Shown: in pieces, positions 35,726 to 43,726 of the stretch
How positions within the stretch are numbered: position 1 is the first letter of the stretch
Layout of the letters: every line of letters starts with the position of its first letter
NCBI GenBank assembly: GCA_017550685.1
Contig: JAFZOJ010000078.1
Span: 62,001 to 126,000 of the forward strand
Length of the DNA: 64,000 bases
Direction: 5' to 3'
From: Treponema sp.
GTDB lineage: Bacteria > Spirochaetota > Spirochaetia > Treponematales > Treponemataceae
Program-made: the position numbers and the translations under genes
Notes under the pieces: generated by a model
What the model was told of the DNA's origin: nothing
The model's input: the letters and a program-made list of their open reading frames with translations, nothing else
Databases searched by the model: none

Positions 35726-37768
35726 TTACAACAAACTTACCGGGTCAACGTCATATTCAATATAAACATTCTGATTGTGCGTGTAGTCGCTGAGCAAAGA
35801 CCTTGCCATTGCCTGCAGCGGTACAATTGACTTAGCCTTAAGAAGAATCTGATATCTCCAGGACGAATTAATTTTTTCGATAGGACATTCTGCAGGACCA
35901 ATTATTTCTACACCGCGGGTTGTTTTCTCTGCCAGAATCTGGCAAGCCTGAACTGCCGTGTCATACGCATTCTTTTTATCGTAACTTCTGAACACAAGGC
36001 GCAGCAGTCTTGAATACGGAGGAAACTCCATCATGCGGCGCTGCTCAAGCTCCCATTCGTAAAAGTCGTTGATAAGGTTTTTACAGGCAAAAAATACCGG
36101 CTGCTGGCCAGGGCTGTAGGTCTGTACCACAACCTTGCCGTCAGGAAAATATCTGCCGGCACGACCCGCAACCTGTGTAATAAGAGAAAAGGTTCTTTCT
36201 CCGGCGCGAAAGTCTGGCATGTGTAAACCTGCGTCTGCAAGAATTACACCTACCAGCTCAAGCTTTGGAAAGTTCAGGCCTTTGGCAACCATCTGTGTGC
36301 CAAGCATAATGTCGTATTCACCCTTACGAAAATCATCCAGAGTCTGGAGCAGCTGTTCCTTGTTTTTAAGTGCGTCAGTATCAAGGCGTACAATTTTTGC
36401 ATTAGGAAACTTTGCCTTTGTTTCGGCTTCAATATATTCAGTACCAAAACCGGAAGAACCTATTTCTACAGAGCCGCACGAAGGACAGCTTTGCGGAGTA
36501 ACAGTGCTCCAGCCGCAATAATGACACTTGAGCCGGTTTTCAACTTTGTGATAGGTCATGGGCACCGAGCAGTTTTTGCATACAAGCTCGTAGCCGCACT
36601 GGTTACACTGGAAAAAATGTGTAAAGCCGCGTCTGTTCAAAAAGAGTATGACCTGATGTTTTTTTTCGAGTGCAAGATTTATCTGCTTTTCAAGCGGAAT
36701 GGAAATTGCTCCCTCTGAATGAAACATCTTAAGGTCAATGCACGAAATCTGCGGCATTTCTCCGCCTGCAAGTCTTTTTGTAAGCATATGGCGGACTATT
36801 GATCCTTGTTTCATTCCATACCAGGCTTCTACACTTGGAGTGGCACTGCCCATAACCAGAGGAATCTTAAGGTTTGAACAGCGGTGCATTGCAACCTGCC
36901 TTGCGTGATACCTCGGGTTATTTCCAGATTTATATGAACCGTCGTGTTCTTCGTCAATTATGATAAGGCCAAGATCCGGTACCGGAGCAAAAACTGCTGA
37001 GCGTGCACCAATTACAACCCGGGCTTCTTTATGCATAATCCGGTTCCATTCCTTAAGCCTTTGAGAAGGTGTAAGCCCTGAATGAAGTACTGCCGCAGTT
37101 TTTCCAAAACGTCTGGTTACGGCTTCGACAACCTGTCCTGTAAGCCCTATTTCCGGAACCAGATAAATTACACCTTTGCCTTCTTCAAGCTTCTTTTCTG
37201 CCAGCGAAAGAAAAACCTCAGTTTTTCCGCTCCCTGTAGGCCCATAGATGTAATGATATTGCGGACCCTGAGCCTTCTGTGGTCCCTGAGCCTTCTGTGG
37301 TCCCTGAGCTTGTCGAAGGGCCTCTCCACCAATGACCTCTTCCACACACTTTCTCTGTTCATCCGACAGCTCATTCTTAGTAAATCCAGAAACATCTTCT
37401 TCAAATCCAAATCCGCCCGCACCGGTTTCTCGTCTGCCGCTTGGTATCATGGAAAAAACTGCTTCGCCAAGAGTACATAAATAATAACGGCTGAGCCATC
37501 TAGCAATTTCTATGAGTTCTGTTCCGAATAAAGGTTCTTTATCAATTATGCGTTTGATAGGCCGGATTTTGGCAGGATCAAAACCAAGGTTTGGCGGCAG
37601 AGCCTCGGATATGCCGATTATAAAACCTTCAGTCTTTTTGTTTCCGAACATTATTTCTGCGCGCTTTCCGATAGCAGGGACTAACTCAGGTTTTTCATCC
37701 TGTGGAGGAGTGTATGAATATGTAAAGCCCTGTTCAAGCGGCAGGTTAAGGATAATTTCAAGATACAT
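35726..37768 (-). CDS. priA: Primosomal helicase PriA with a repeat-encoded insert before the Walker A motif
   Basis: PriA restarts stalled replication forks. The 680-residue protein has Walker A IYGPTGSGKTEVFL, Walker B/DEEH (LIIIDEEHDGSYKSGNNP), zinc-ribbon cysteines (CNQCGYELVCKNC, CHYCG, CPSCGS), and the helicase motif VAGRAGRYFPDGKVVVQTYS. A repeat-derived peptide ([20 protein letters not shown]) lies about 8 residues before Walker A. The start ATG overlaps the end of the uracil-DNA glycosylase gene by 1 nt. Repair and replication-restart functions are thus grouped with thiI upstream. Confidence 0.95.
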   Translation of the reverse strand: MYLEIILNLPLEQGFTYSYTPPQDEKPELVPAIGKRAEIMFGNKKTEGFIIGISEALPPNLGFDPAKIRPIKRIIDKEPLFGTELIEIARWLSRYYLCTLGEAVFSMIPSGRRETGAGGFGFEEDVSGFTKNELSDEQRKCVEEVIGGEALRQAQGPQKAQGPQKAQGPQYHYIYGPTGSGKTEVFLSLAEKKLEEGKGVIYLVPEIGLTGQVVEAVTRRFGKTAAVLHSGLTPSQRLKEWNRIMHKEARVVIGARSAVFAPVPDLGLIIIDEEHDGSYKSGNNPRYHARQVAMHRCSNLKIPLVMGSATPSVEAWYGMKQGSIVRHMLTKRLAGGEMPQISCIDLKMFHSEGAISIPLEKQINLALEKKHQVILFLNRRGFTHFFQCNQCGYELVCKNCSVPMTYHKVENRLKCHYCGWSTVTPQSCPSCGSVEIGSSGFGTEYIEAETKAKFPNAKIVRLDTDALKNKEQLLQTLDDFRKGEYDIMLGTQMVAKGLNFPKLELVGVILADAGLHMPDFRAGERTFSLITQVAGRAGRYFPDGKVVVQTYSPGQQPVFFACKNLINDFYEWELEQRRMMEFPPYSRLLRLVFRSYDKKNAYDTAVQACQILAEKTTRGVEIIGPAECPIEKINSSWRYQILLKAKSIVPLQAMARSLLSDYTHNQNVYIEYDVDPVSLL
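37262..37324 (+). repeat. Triplicated CCCTTCGA-type repeat inside priA
   Basis: GGTCCCTGAGCCTTCTGT-like units of 18 bp occur nearly three times, ending in TGAGCTTGTCGAAGGGCC. The 18-bp unit keeps the priA frame and encodes the KAQGPQ repeats. Confidence 0.85.
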
Positions 37769-38595
37769 TATTTTCCTGTTATCTCATCCAATTTTCGGCG
37801 GAAGGCTTTTAAATCCTCCCAGGCAGGTTTCTTTAAAGTTTCATCACGCAAAAGTGCGCTCGGGTGGTAAGTTACCATAAGCGGTATTCCGTTATAATCA
37901 TGGAATGTATTTCTAAGCTGCGAAAGCGAAGTCTGTGTATCAAGCATTTTGTGGCCCGCAATACGTCCCATGCACAAAATCATTTTTGGTTTAAGAATAT
38001 GTATCTGTGCTTCAAGAAAACCAGAGCAGGCAGACTGTTCATCCGGCTCCGGGTCGCGGTTATTAGGCGGACGGCATTTTACGACATTTGCAATGTAGCA
38101 GTTTTTTGTTCTGTCCAGATTAATTGCCGCAAGCATCTTATCCAGAAGTACACCAGCCTTACCGACAAACGGTCGTCCTGACATATCCTCGTCGTAGCCA
38201 GGTCCTTCTCCAATTACAAGTACATCCGGGTTTTCAACACCTTCACCAGGTACAACATTATTACGAGTTCGTGCCAGCTGACATCGTGTACATCGAAGTA
38301 TTTTTGCGTTCAGGTCGTTTAGGGTAAGGGCGTTGGTTGGTGTTGGTTCGAGAGCCTCACCAACCCCAGTTGCTACCTCACCAACCCCTGGGGTCCCTGA
38401 GGCACTCGAAGGGCCGCCCAAAGCTCCAGCTTCAACCTCAGCCTCAACCGATTTTATCATCGCCGGGCTTTCCTCGACAATCTTATCATCTTCAAACGCA
38501 ACTTGCCCTTTAAACGCATCCCCCGTAAACCCAGTTACATAGGTATCTGCCTTTTTGAGTAAATCATATATAAGTTCTTTATCTTCTTTCTTCAT
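37768..38595 (-). CDS. Family-4-type uracil-DNA glycosylase with repeat-encoded linker
   Basis: The enzyme removes uracil from DNA. Residues from about 95 on form a complete family-4 domain: four iron-sulfur cysteines (CTRC, NVVKCRPP, SACSGF), the uracil-binding block GEGPGYDEDMSGRPFVGKAG, and MVTYHPSALLRD near the end. The start is the ATG at 38595 with GGAAGGA 4 nt upstream; a GTG at 38610 is an alternative. A Gly/Pro/Ala-rich linker (GGPSSASGTPGVGEVATGVG) ahead of the catalytic domain is encoded by a palindromic repeat. priA follows directly. Confidence 0.92.
   Translation of the reverse strand: MKKEDKELIYDLLKKADTYVTGFTGDAFKGQVAFEDDKIVEESPAMIKSVEAEVEAGALGGPSSASGTPGVGEVATGVGEALEPTPTNALTLNDLNAKILRCTRCQLARTRNNVVPGEGVENPDVLVIGEGPGYDEDMSGRPFVGKAGVLLDKMLAAINLDRTKNCYIANVVKCRPPNNRDPEPDEQSACSGFLEAQIHILKPKMILCMGRIAGHKMLDTQTSLSQLRNTFHDYNGIPLMVTYHPSALLRDETLKKPAWEDLKAFRRKLDEITGK
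38332..38418 (+). repeat. CCCTTCGA-type repeat pair inside the uracil-DNA glycosylase gene
   Basis: One half reads GGTTGGTTCGAGAGCCTCAC then CAACC, so the stem is GGTTGGT/ACCAACC around the family loop. The other half has the standard GGTCCCTGAGGCACTCGAAG form. A further CACCAACC lies between. The first stem changed on both sides while the loop stayed the same. Confidence 0.85.
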
Positions 38596-38620
38596 AAAAT
38601 CCTTCCGCACGACGTATACA

Positions 38621-39793
38621 TCAGGTTTTCAATTCCGGTTCTTTATCAAAAGTCAATTTTACAATTTCACGTTCTTCGTAAGCTTTCTTAATAAGTTCAT
38701 CAACCTCAAGCCCTGCATAAATTTCTTCTGCTTCCTGTGGTCTTCCACGCAATACAGGATGACGCGGACTAAAAAGAACACAGCAGTCTTCATACGGAAG
38801 AATAGAAGTTTCGTAAGTATCAATTTCTTCTGCCGTACGGATTATTTCTTCCTTGTCCAGACCGCAGCAGGGTCTCATCATAGGGTATTCAGAAAAATGT
38901 TCTGTAACCGTCATGTTTTCAATTGTCTGGCTTGCAACCTGGCCAACACTTTCACCTGTGATAATGCACTTGGCGTTACAGCGCTTTGCCAAAAGATTTG
39001 CAATCTTCATCATACAGACACGCAGAATCAAAGTAGACCAGGCTTCCGGTGCCTTTTCCTTTATGCACATCTGAACTTCTGTAAACGGAATGATATTGAG
39101 GTAAGTTTGTATTCCATAATAGGCAAGCTTTTGAGCAAGTGTTACAACCTTTTGTTTTGCTTCTTCAGAAGTGTAGGGGTATGAATGAAAATAACAGCAT
39201 TCAATTTTCATACCGCGGCGGAGCATTCTGTAACCTGCAACCGGGCTGTCTAATCCACCGGATAACAGCAAAAGTCCTTTACCGCTGCAGCCAACCGGCA
39301 GTCCTCTGCATCCGGTTTCGCTGTCTGTATAAATGTAAACTTTTTCACGGACTTCTATATAAATAACGCAGTCAGGATTATGTACATCAACCTTCATAAG
39401 GCTTTCTACAGGACCTGCTGCCTCGCAGTTAATTTCATATGAATTAAGCGGGAATGATTTATCTGCGCGTCTTGAATCTATCTTAAAGGTTTTGGCTCCA
39501 TTTTTGGCACGTTTTTCTGCAAGCTCGTAAACAACTTTTTTGATTGCTTCTATATCTTTTTCTGCTGTCTGACATTTAGCCCAGCCTGTAATACCGATAA
39601 GGTGTGCAAGCATAAATTCAACTTTTTGAGCGGCAGATTCATCGCAATCAATATATAATCTTCCGGCCCTCAACAGAATTTTGCTTCCGGTTCCTTCCAG
39701 ACATTTAGCGGCATTGTGTTTGAGCAGATTTTCAAATTCCTGTATGTTAGAGCCTTTTAATGTAAGCTCTCCAAGTTTTGCAAGATAAGTCAT
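38621..39793 (-). CDS. thiI: tRNA 4-thiouridine synthase (no rhodanese domain)
   Basis: ThiI adenylates U8 of tRNA and inserts sulfur to give 4-thiouridine; in many bacteria it also serves thiazole synthesis. The 390-residue protein has an N-terminal ferredoxin-like and THUMP region (about 1-165), the PP-loop LLLLSGGLDSPVAGYRMLRR, and TGESVGQVASQT. It ends without the C-terminal rhodanese domain of E. coli ThiI, so sulfur must come from another carrier. A TATACT box lies 6 nt before the ATG and no Shine-Dalgarno sequence is visible. Confidence 0.93.
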   Translation of the reverse strand: MTYLAKLGELTLKGSNIQEFENLLKHNAAKCLEGTGSKILLRAGRLYIDCDESAAQKVEFMLAHLIGITGWAKCQTAEKDIEAIKKVVYELAEKRAKNGAKTFKIDSRRADKSFPLNSYEINCEAAGPVESLMKVDVHNPDCVIYIEVREKVYIYTDSETGCRGLPVGCSGKGLLLLSGGLDSPVAGYRMLRRGMKIECCYFHSYPYTSEEAKQKVVTLAQKLAYYGIQTYLNIIPFTEVQMCIKEKAPEAWSTLILRVCMMKIANLLAKRCNAKCIITGESVGQVASQTIENMTVTEHFSEYPMMRPCCGLDKEEIIRTAEEIDTYETSILPYEDCCVLFSPRHPVLRGRPQEAEEIYAGLEVDELIKKAYEEREIVKLTFDKEPELKT

Positions 39794-39833
39794 AAATAAA
39801 GTATAACCTAAATTTCACCGATAATCTATATAC

Positions 39834-40820
39834 ATGAAAAAGGGATTTTTAGTCGTTCTGCTTTTTGCATTAATCAGTTCACTTTATTCTCAAGCAAACC
39901 TCAGCAATTTGGATGGTATTTGGGAAGGCAGGGACAGATTTGTATTCTTTGAACATGCAGCAGACGATGAAAATCCCAATTTAGTTGTAATTCTAAAAAC
40001 TTACTACGGCTGGTATTACGACAGGGCTGCAGAACCAAAAGATTTTTCACAGGTCCAGGCACGCACCCCAAATGCCGCGACTCACAAAGAGCCGGAAGTT
40101 ATTCCATATAAAATTACAAACCCGGATGAAAATATCCTTGACGTTTACCAGATTAGAATCAATTATTCAAAACACAACAACGACATTACTACCTTTGCAA
40201 TTGTTGATGATAAGATTTATTTGAATCCTTTGACGTTGATTAAATCAGATTTAGAGAGCCCTTCGAGAGCCTCAGGGACCCCAGACGGCTCAGTGACCTC
40301 AGACGGCTCAGGGACCCCGGACGGCTCAGGGACCCCGATAGATTCTGAGGTTTTATTCTACCGCGGCTACCAGTATTCCTTAGGCTTTTTAATGTACGAG
40401 CAGGCTACAGACCAGAATATAACCTTATTGATTGTAGACGGTGAAAAATTTTACGATGTACGCTACTGGCTTACAGATATGGATTATGATCCTTCATTCG
40501 TAACATTTAAATACAAGGATGATGTTTACTCTGTTCCAAAGCATCTTACTGCAGACGGCATAAATTATTCCTGCGTAAACGGACGCAGTAAAAAAGTCAG
40601 AAATACAATGCCTTCATTCTTGCTAAGCGGTTCGGATATCTTTTATAACCAGGATAAAACCGTAATGATAAAAGATTCCAAACCATATCTTACAAAGCTT
40701 AGTGATAAAAAAACAATCGAAGAATTAATGCAGATTATCAAAGAAGCAAATGCAAGACGCAAGCCTGATCCGGAGCCTATTTTCCCAGTGAAGCTTCCAG
40801 CTTTTCCTTCTTCTCAATAA
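39834..40820 (+). CDS. Secreted protein of unknown function with repeat-encoded insert
   Basis: The 328-residue protein has a signal peptide (MKKGFLVVLLFALISSLYSQ, then ANL). The mature part includes LDGIWEGRDRFVFFEH, recalling lipocalin-like 'W.G' starts, and looks beta-rich. Residues 141-168 are a Gly/Ser/Pro/Asp-rich run (DGSGTP repeats) encoded by a palindromic repeat. The last 14 codons overlap the convergent 40777 gene by 44 nt. No family recognised. A GATAAT box 8 nt before the ATG hints at a near-leaderless mRNA. Confidence 0.7.
   Translation: MKKGFLVVLLFALISSLYSQANLSNLDGIWEGRDRFVFFEHAADDENPNLVVILKTYYGWYYDRAAEPKDFSQVQARTPNAATHKEPEVIPYKITNPDENILDVYQIRINYSKHNNDITTFAIVDDKIYLNPLTLIKSDLESPSRASGTPDGSVTSDGSGTPDGSGTPIDSEVLFYRGYQYSLGFLMYEQATDQNITLLIVDGEKFYDVRYWLTDMDYDPSFVTFKYKDDVYSVPKHLTADGINYSCVNGRSKKVRNTMPSFLLSGSDIFYNQDKTVMIKDSKPYLTKLSDKKTIEELMQIIKEANARRKPDPEPIFPVKLPAFPSSQ
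40258..40336 (+). repeat. CCCTTCGA-type repeat with four tandem part-copies inside the 39834 gene
   Basis: GCCCTTCGAGAGCCTCAGGG is followed by three 18-bp part-copies of the type ACCCCGGACGGCTCAGGG. The 18-bp period keeps the frame and gives repeated DGSGTP-like hexapeptides. Confidence 0.85.
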
Positions 40821-41364
40821 CATCTCTTGCACGGTGCAGTCTTGGCAGATTGTATCGCAGAATCATGAACGGCAGCATACTCAAAACAAAATTAATCAGG
40901 CAGGTCCATATTGTTACCGTAAACATAATCTGTCGTGGATAAACAAACAACAGGGCAAAACCAAGAATTGCATTCCATAGATGAATTGACCAGCCGTAAT
41001 TGCATTCAAGAATAAACTGTTCAAGATATTCACGGCTGCGTGGATTTTCAATCTTTTTCTTACTGAACGAAGTAAATACTCCAAGTTCAAGCACCTTATC
41101 CTTCCACGCTTTGATTTTGAGCGCATCGTAAAACTTGCATTCCTTTGCAGAAACCTTGCGCCATTCAACCTTGTAATCGTACCAGCGGTTAGGAAGCGCA
41201 CGTCTTATAAATGTAGCAATCACACCGTCCCAGGCAATAAGTGCAATTGGCAATGTTGCGCAGCAGATGATAAGCATCTTTAAAGAAACTGCCGCATTGA
41301 AAAAATAATTGAAAAGAAAAATCAACAGGTCTCCGCCGATGATAGAAATTAAATAAAGTGCCAT
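40777..41364 (-). CDS. Membrane protein resembling glycosyl-diaponeurosporenoate acyltransferase (CrtO)
   Basis: The 195-residue protein has helices near residues 4-22, 28-50, 128-147 and 150-168. The cytoplasmic segment RWYDYKVEWRKVSAKECKFY followed by ALKIKAWKDKVLELG resembles the core of the CrtO acyltransferase family of staphyloxanthin synthesis. I see no carotenoid genes nearby. It follows the PlsC-like gene by 3 nt in a cluster with a GT8 glycosyltransferase, so acylation of a glycolipid is a reasonable but unproven role. Confidence 0.6.
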   Translation of the reverse strand: MALYLISIIGGDLLIFLFNYFFNAAVSLKMLIICCATLPIALIAWDGVIATFIRRALPNRWYDYKVEWRKVSAKECKFYDALKIKAWKDKVLELGVFTSFSKKKIENPRSREYLEQFILECNYGWSIHLWNAILGFALLFVYPRQIMFTVTIWTCLINFVLSMLPFMILRYNLPRLHRARDVIEKKEKLEASLGK

Positions 41365-41367
41365 AGA

Positions 41368-42246
41368 CTATTCCTGCTTGCTTTGTAAAGACTGAGTTGA
41401 GTAGGTAAGAGGAATTTTATAAAAGTCCTCATAACATTTTTTCCAGGCCTCGTAATTTTTGTCCTTCATTTCTTCGGTATTCTGTTTTACAGATTTGTTC
41501 GGATCCGGATAAATTGGCTCCAGAATATTCACAGTATAAATCTGAACAGGAAATCCGTCGCCGCCTATAATGTCAGAATCTTCCATAGTGATAAAAATAG
41601 GAAGCACCGGAACATTGTTTTCTGCAGCAAACCTGAAAGAGCCAGAAGCCATTGGACGAGGCTTTCTGTAATTCCACCACATTCCCTGTTCCGCATAAAT
41701 CAGAATCTTTTCCTTGCGCGCAAGCAGAGTTTTTACAGCCTGCATAAAATTCTTCATCGTAGAAAAATTAGCGCTCAAGGGGAGTGTGTTGCAGTGACGG
41801 AAAAAGAATCCGTAAAGCCCCGGGAAGTTTGTAAAGTTTCCTTCGCGGATAACCTTGTACAAAACCTTACCGCTGCCGTTATACATATAAGGCATTAACG
41901 CATGATGAATTGCAAAATTATCAAAAGCATTAAAATGGTTGCAGGTAATGATTACACCGCTGTCCATAACCTTTTCGTAATTCTGGCGGCCAATAACATC
42001 CTTAATAATCATCTGCTTGTTTTTGATCAGCTTTTTAATAAAGATTTTTGCACCGATGTTTACAAAAAAAGTTGCAATTTTATTTGAAAGCTTTTTATTA
42101 AGATAATCAACCTTATCGGGAGTAAGAGGAATTGTCGGAGGGTCGTCTTCTACGTCGCGTGACCACCACCCCTGTTTTTCATATTCTTCAATTTTTTTGA
42201 GGACCTCGAGTCTAGTCTTGTCCTTCTCTATATTTTTCGTATTCAT
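41368..42246 (-). CDS. PlsC-like 1-acyl-glycerol-phosphate acyltransferase family protein
   Basis: The family moves acyl chains to glycerophosphate or glycolipid acceptors at the membrane. The 292-residue protein shows the HX4D block as CNHFNAFDNFAIHHA (about 107-121) and the later motif EQGMWWNYRKPRPMASGSFR, in place of FPEGTR. It has no signal peptide. Its start lies 35 nt inside the end of the GT8 gene, so the two are coupled. Acceptor unknown. Confidence 0.85.
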   Translation of the reverse strand: MNTKNIEKDKTRLEVLKKIEEYEKQGWWSRDVEDDPPTIPLTPDKVDYLNKKLSNKIATFFVNIGAKIFIKKLIKNKQMIIKDVIGRQNYEKVMDSGVIITCNHFNAFDNFAIHHALMPYMYNGSGKVLYKVIREGNFTNFPGLYGFFFRHCNTLPLSANFSTMKNFMQAVKTLLARKEKILIYAEQGMWWNYRKPRPMASGSFRFAAENNVPVLPIFITMEDSDIIGGDGFPVQIYTVNILEPIYPDPNKSVKQNTEEMKDKNYEAWKKCYEDFYKIPLTYSTQSLQSKQE

Positions 42247-43288
42247 AAATCAGCTTATGTCCTTGTGAGCCGACAAACCTGAATATTCCTTTAACATAAG
42301 GAAGTGATTTGAGGTTTGTAACACTTTTGGAAATGTAATTCCTTGTAGTGTATACACTGTTCCAGTAATTGTGTGGATCATTAATATCTTCAATCGCCAT
42401 AATCTTAAGGTTTTCAAAGGTATCCTTATCATGCTGCTTTTGTTCATCAGAATAAGTTTTGAGCTGATGATGTATTAAATCATAGAACTCTGTCTGGGCC
42501 GCATACTGCCAGAAATATTCTTCGTAAAGAACATTTTCATAATGCCACGGTTTCCAGCCAAGATTATAATGAATGAGCTGAAGGTCAACATTGTCAAAGC
42601 CTGTTTCTTCAAAAGGCATTTTGTTCCAGCAGATATTCAGCTTCTTAACCTTGTCCTTACAGATTACGTTAAGATAGTCTTCGTCCTGTGTAACACGGAA
42701 CTTGAACTCACTCATAAGCTTAAAGAACTTTTGCTGAATGTGACATGCACGGAACATTTTGGTGTTCATTAAAAGAACGCCGGCATTAAAATAATTCTGT
42801 ACCTTTACGCCGAGTGCTCTTTCTACATAATCCCCAAAAACCTTGTAATGAGCCATGACCTGTTCCTGAGCAGCCGCAACAAGATAGTTGGAAATATTTG
42901 TAAGGAATAAGTTTGAAATATCTCCAAGAACTACAATGTCGCTGTCCAGATAAAGTGCTTTATCATATTGCGGGAACATATCCGGAATAAAGAATCTGTA
43001 ATAAGTTTCGATTGAATAATAATCGCGGAGCTGAAAGCGGTGCTTTATATGTTCAATCTCATCTGCAAGACTAATAATCTGTATTGAAGAATTAGGTGTT
43101 GCAAGCTTTTTAAGCTTATTACCGATCTGTTCATCAAGGTTAGTTGTAAGGATATGGATCTTATAAAAATAATCAGGGGAAGCATTAGAAAGCAGAGACT
43201 TAAGGGCAACTGCCAGGTAAGGCGCATAATTATTATCCGAAGCAAAGAAAATTGGTATCTCTTCGACTTTTTTACTAAAAAAACTCAT
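42212..43288 (-). CDS. Glycosyltransferase family 8 protein
   Basis: GT8 enzymes are retaining glycosyltransferases that use UDP-glucose or UDP-galactose, often in lipooligosaccharide or glycolipid synthesis. The 358-residue protein has IPIFFASDNNYAPYLAVALK, the metal-binding DxD in ALYLDSDIVVLGD, FNAGVLLMN, and the C-terminal HYNLGWKPWH. I use the ATG at 43288 with GGAGG 7 nt upstream. It heads the three-gene unit with the acyltransferase and CrtO-like genes. Confidence 0.9.
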   Translation of the reverse strand: MSFFSKKVEEIPIFFASDNNYAPYLAVALKSLLSNASPDYFYKIHILTTNLDEQIGNKLKKLATPNSSIQIISLADEIEHIKHRFQLRDYYSIETYYRFFIPDMFPQYDKALYLDSDIVVLGDISNLFLTNISNYLVAAAQEQVMAHYKVFGDYVERALGVKVQNYFNAGVLLMNTKMFRACHIQQKFFKLMSEFKFRVTQDEDYLNVICKDKVKKLNICWNKMPFEETGFDNVDLQLIHYNLGWKPWHYENVLYEEYFWQYAAQTEFYDLIHHQLKTYSDEQKQHDKDTFENLKIMAIEDINDPHNYWNSVYTTRNYISKSVTNLKSLPYVKGIFRFVGSQGHKLIYEYEKYREGQD

Positions 43289-43404
43289 ATAGTGTCCTCC
43301 ACCTATATATAAGTTTAACATCAATAGGTCATAAAGGCAACAATTATTTTGACAAATTGTGTAAAAATGTCAAAATAAATGCAAAAAAAACATGAATTTT
43401 TTAG

Positions 43405-43659
43405 AAAAATGATATGCTCCCGGTCACAAAACGGGGGACAAAATGACTCTGACTGTTGATGCCGCGGTACTTTTATAAAATTATTTTAATAAAAAAAGCC
43501 TTGTAAAAATGATATGCGCGAAGGAGGGGACGGGTTTCGAAAACACTCTGAAGTGCGGCCGCGCGAGCGGCCATGTATATAATTACAAGGCACTTCAGCG
43601 TGTAGCGGGCGAGCCCGCGGTTTCGCAAACCCGTACTCGACTGGGAGCATATCATTTTT
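43405..43659. repeat. Nested large branched palindromes upstream of ileS (copy 2 and half of a copy 3-type)
   Basis: A full element at 43505-43659 has outer arms AAAAATGATATGC/GCATATCATTTTT, then ACGGGTTT/AAACCCGT (43530-43537 with 43627-43634), CTGAAGTGC/GCACTTCAG (43548-43556 with 43590-43598), hairpin GGCCGC-GCGA-GCGGCC and hairpin GCGGGC-GA-GCCCGC. At 43417-43467 there is half of the 62-kb element; a block of 28 bp is identical to 62147-62174. A second copy of the left outer arm at 43405-43421 pairs over 17 bp with 43643-43659. No coding frame or promoter is clear in the rest of 43289-43726. Confidence 0.85.
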
Positions 43660-43726
43660 ATATATAGAATTTATTTCTATTTTATGTCATAATAATTTGA
43701 TTAAAATTTATATAAAAGGACTTTTT

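Noticed and set aside
43405..43659. T-box riboswitch upstream of ileS
   Set aside because: No T-box consensus (GGGTGGNACCGCG-like) is present, the element shares its plan with copies beside unrelated genes, and it lies before the ribosome-binding region without a clear terminator switch.
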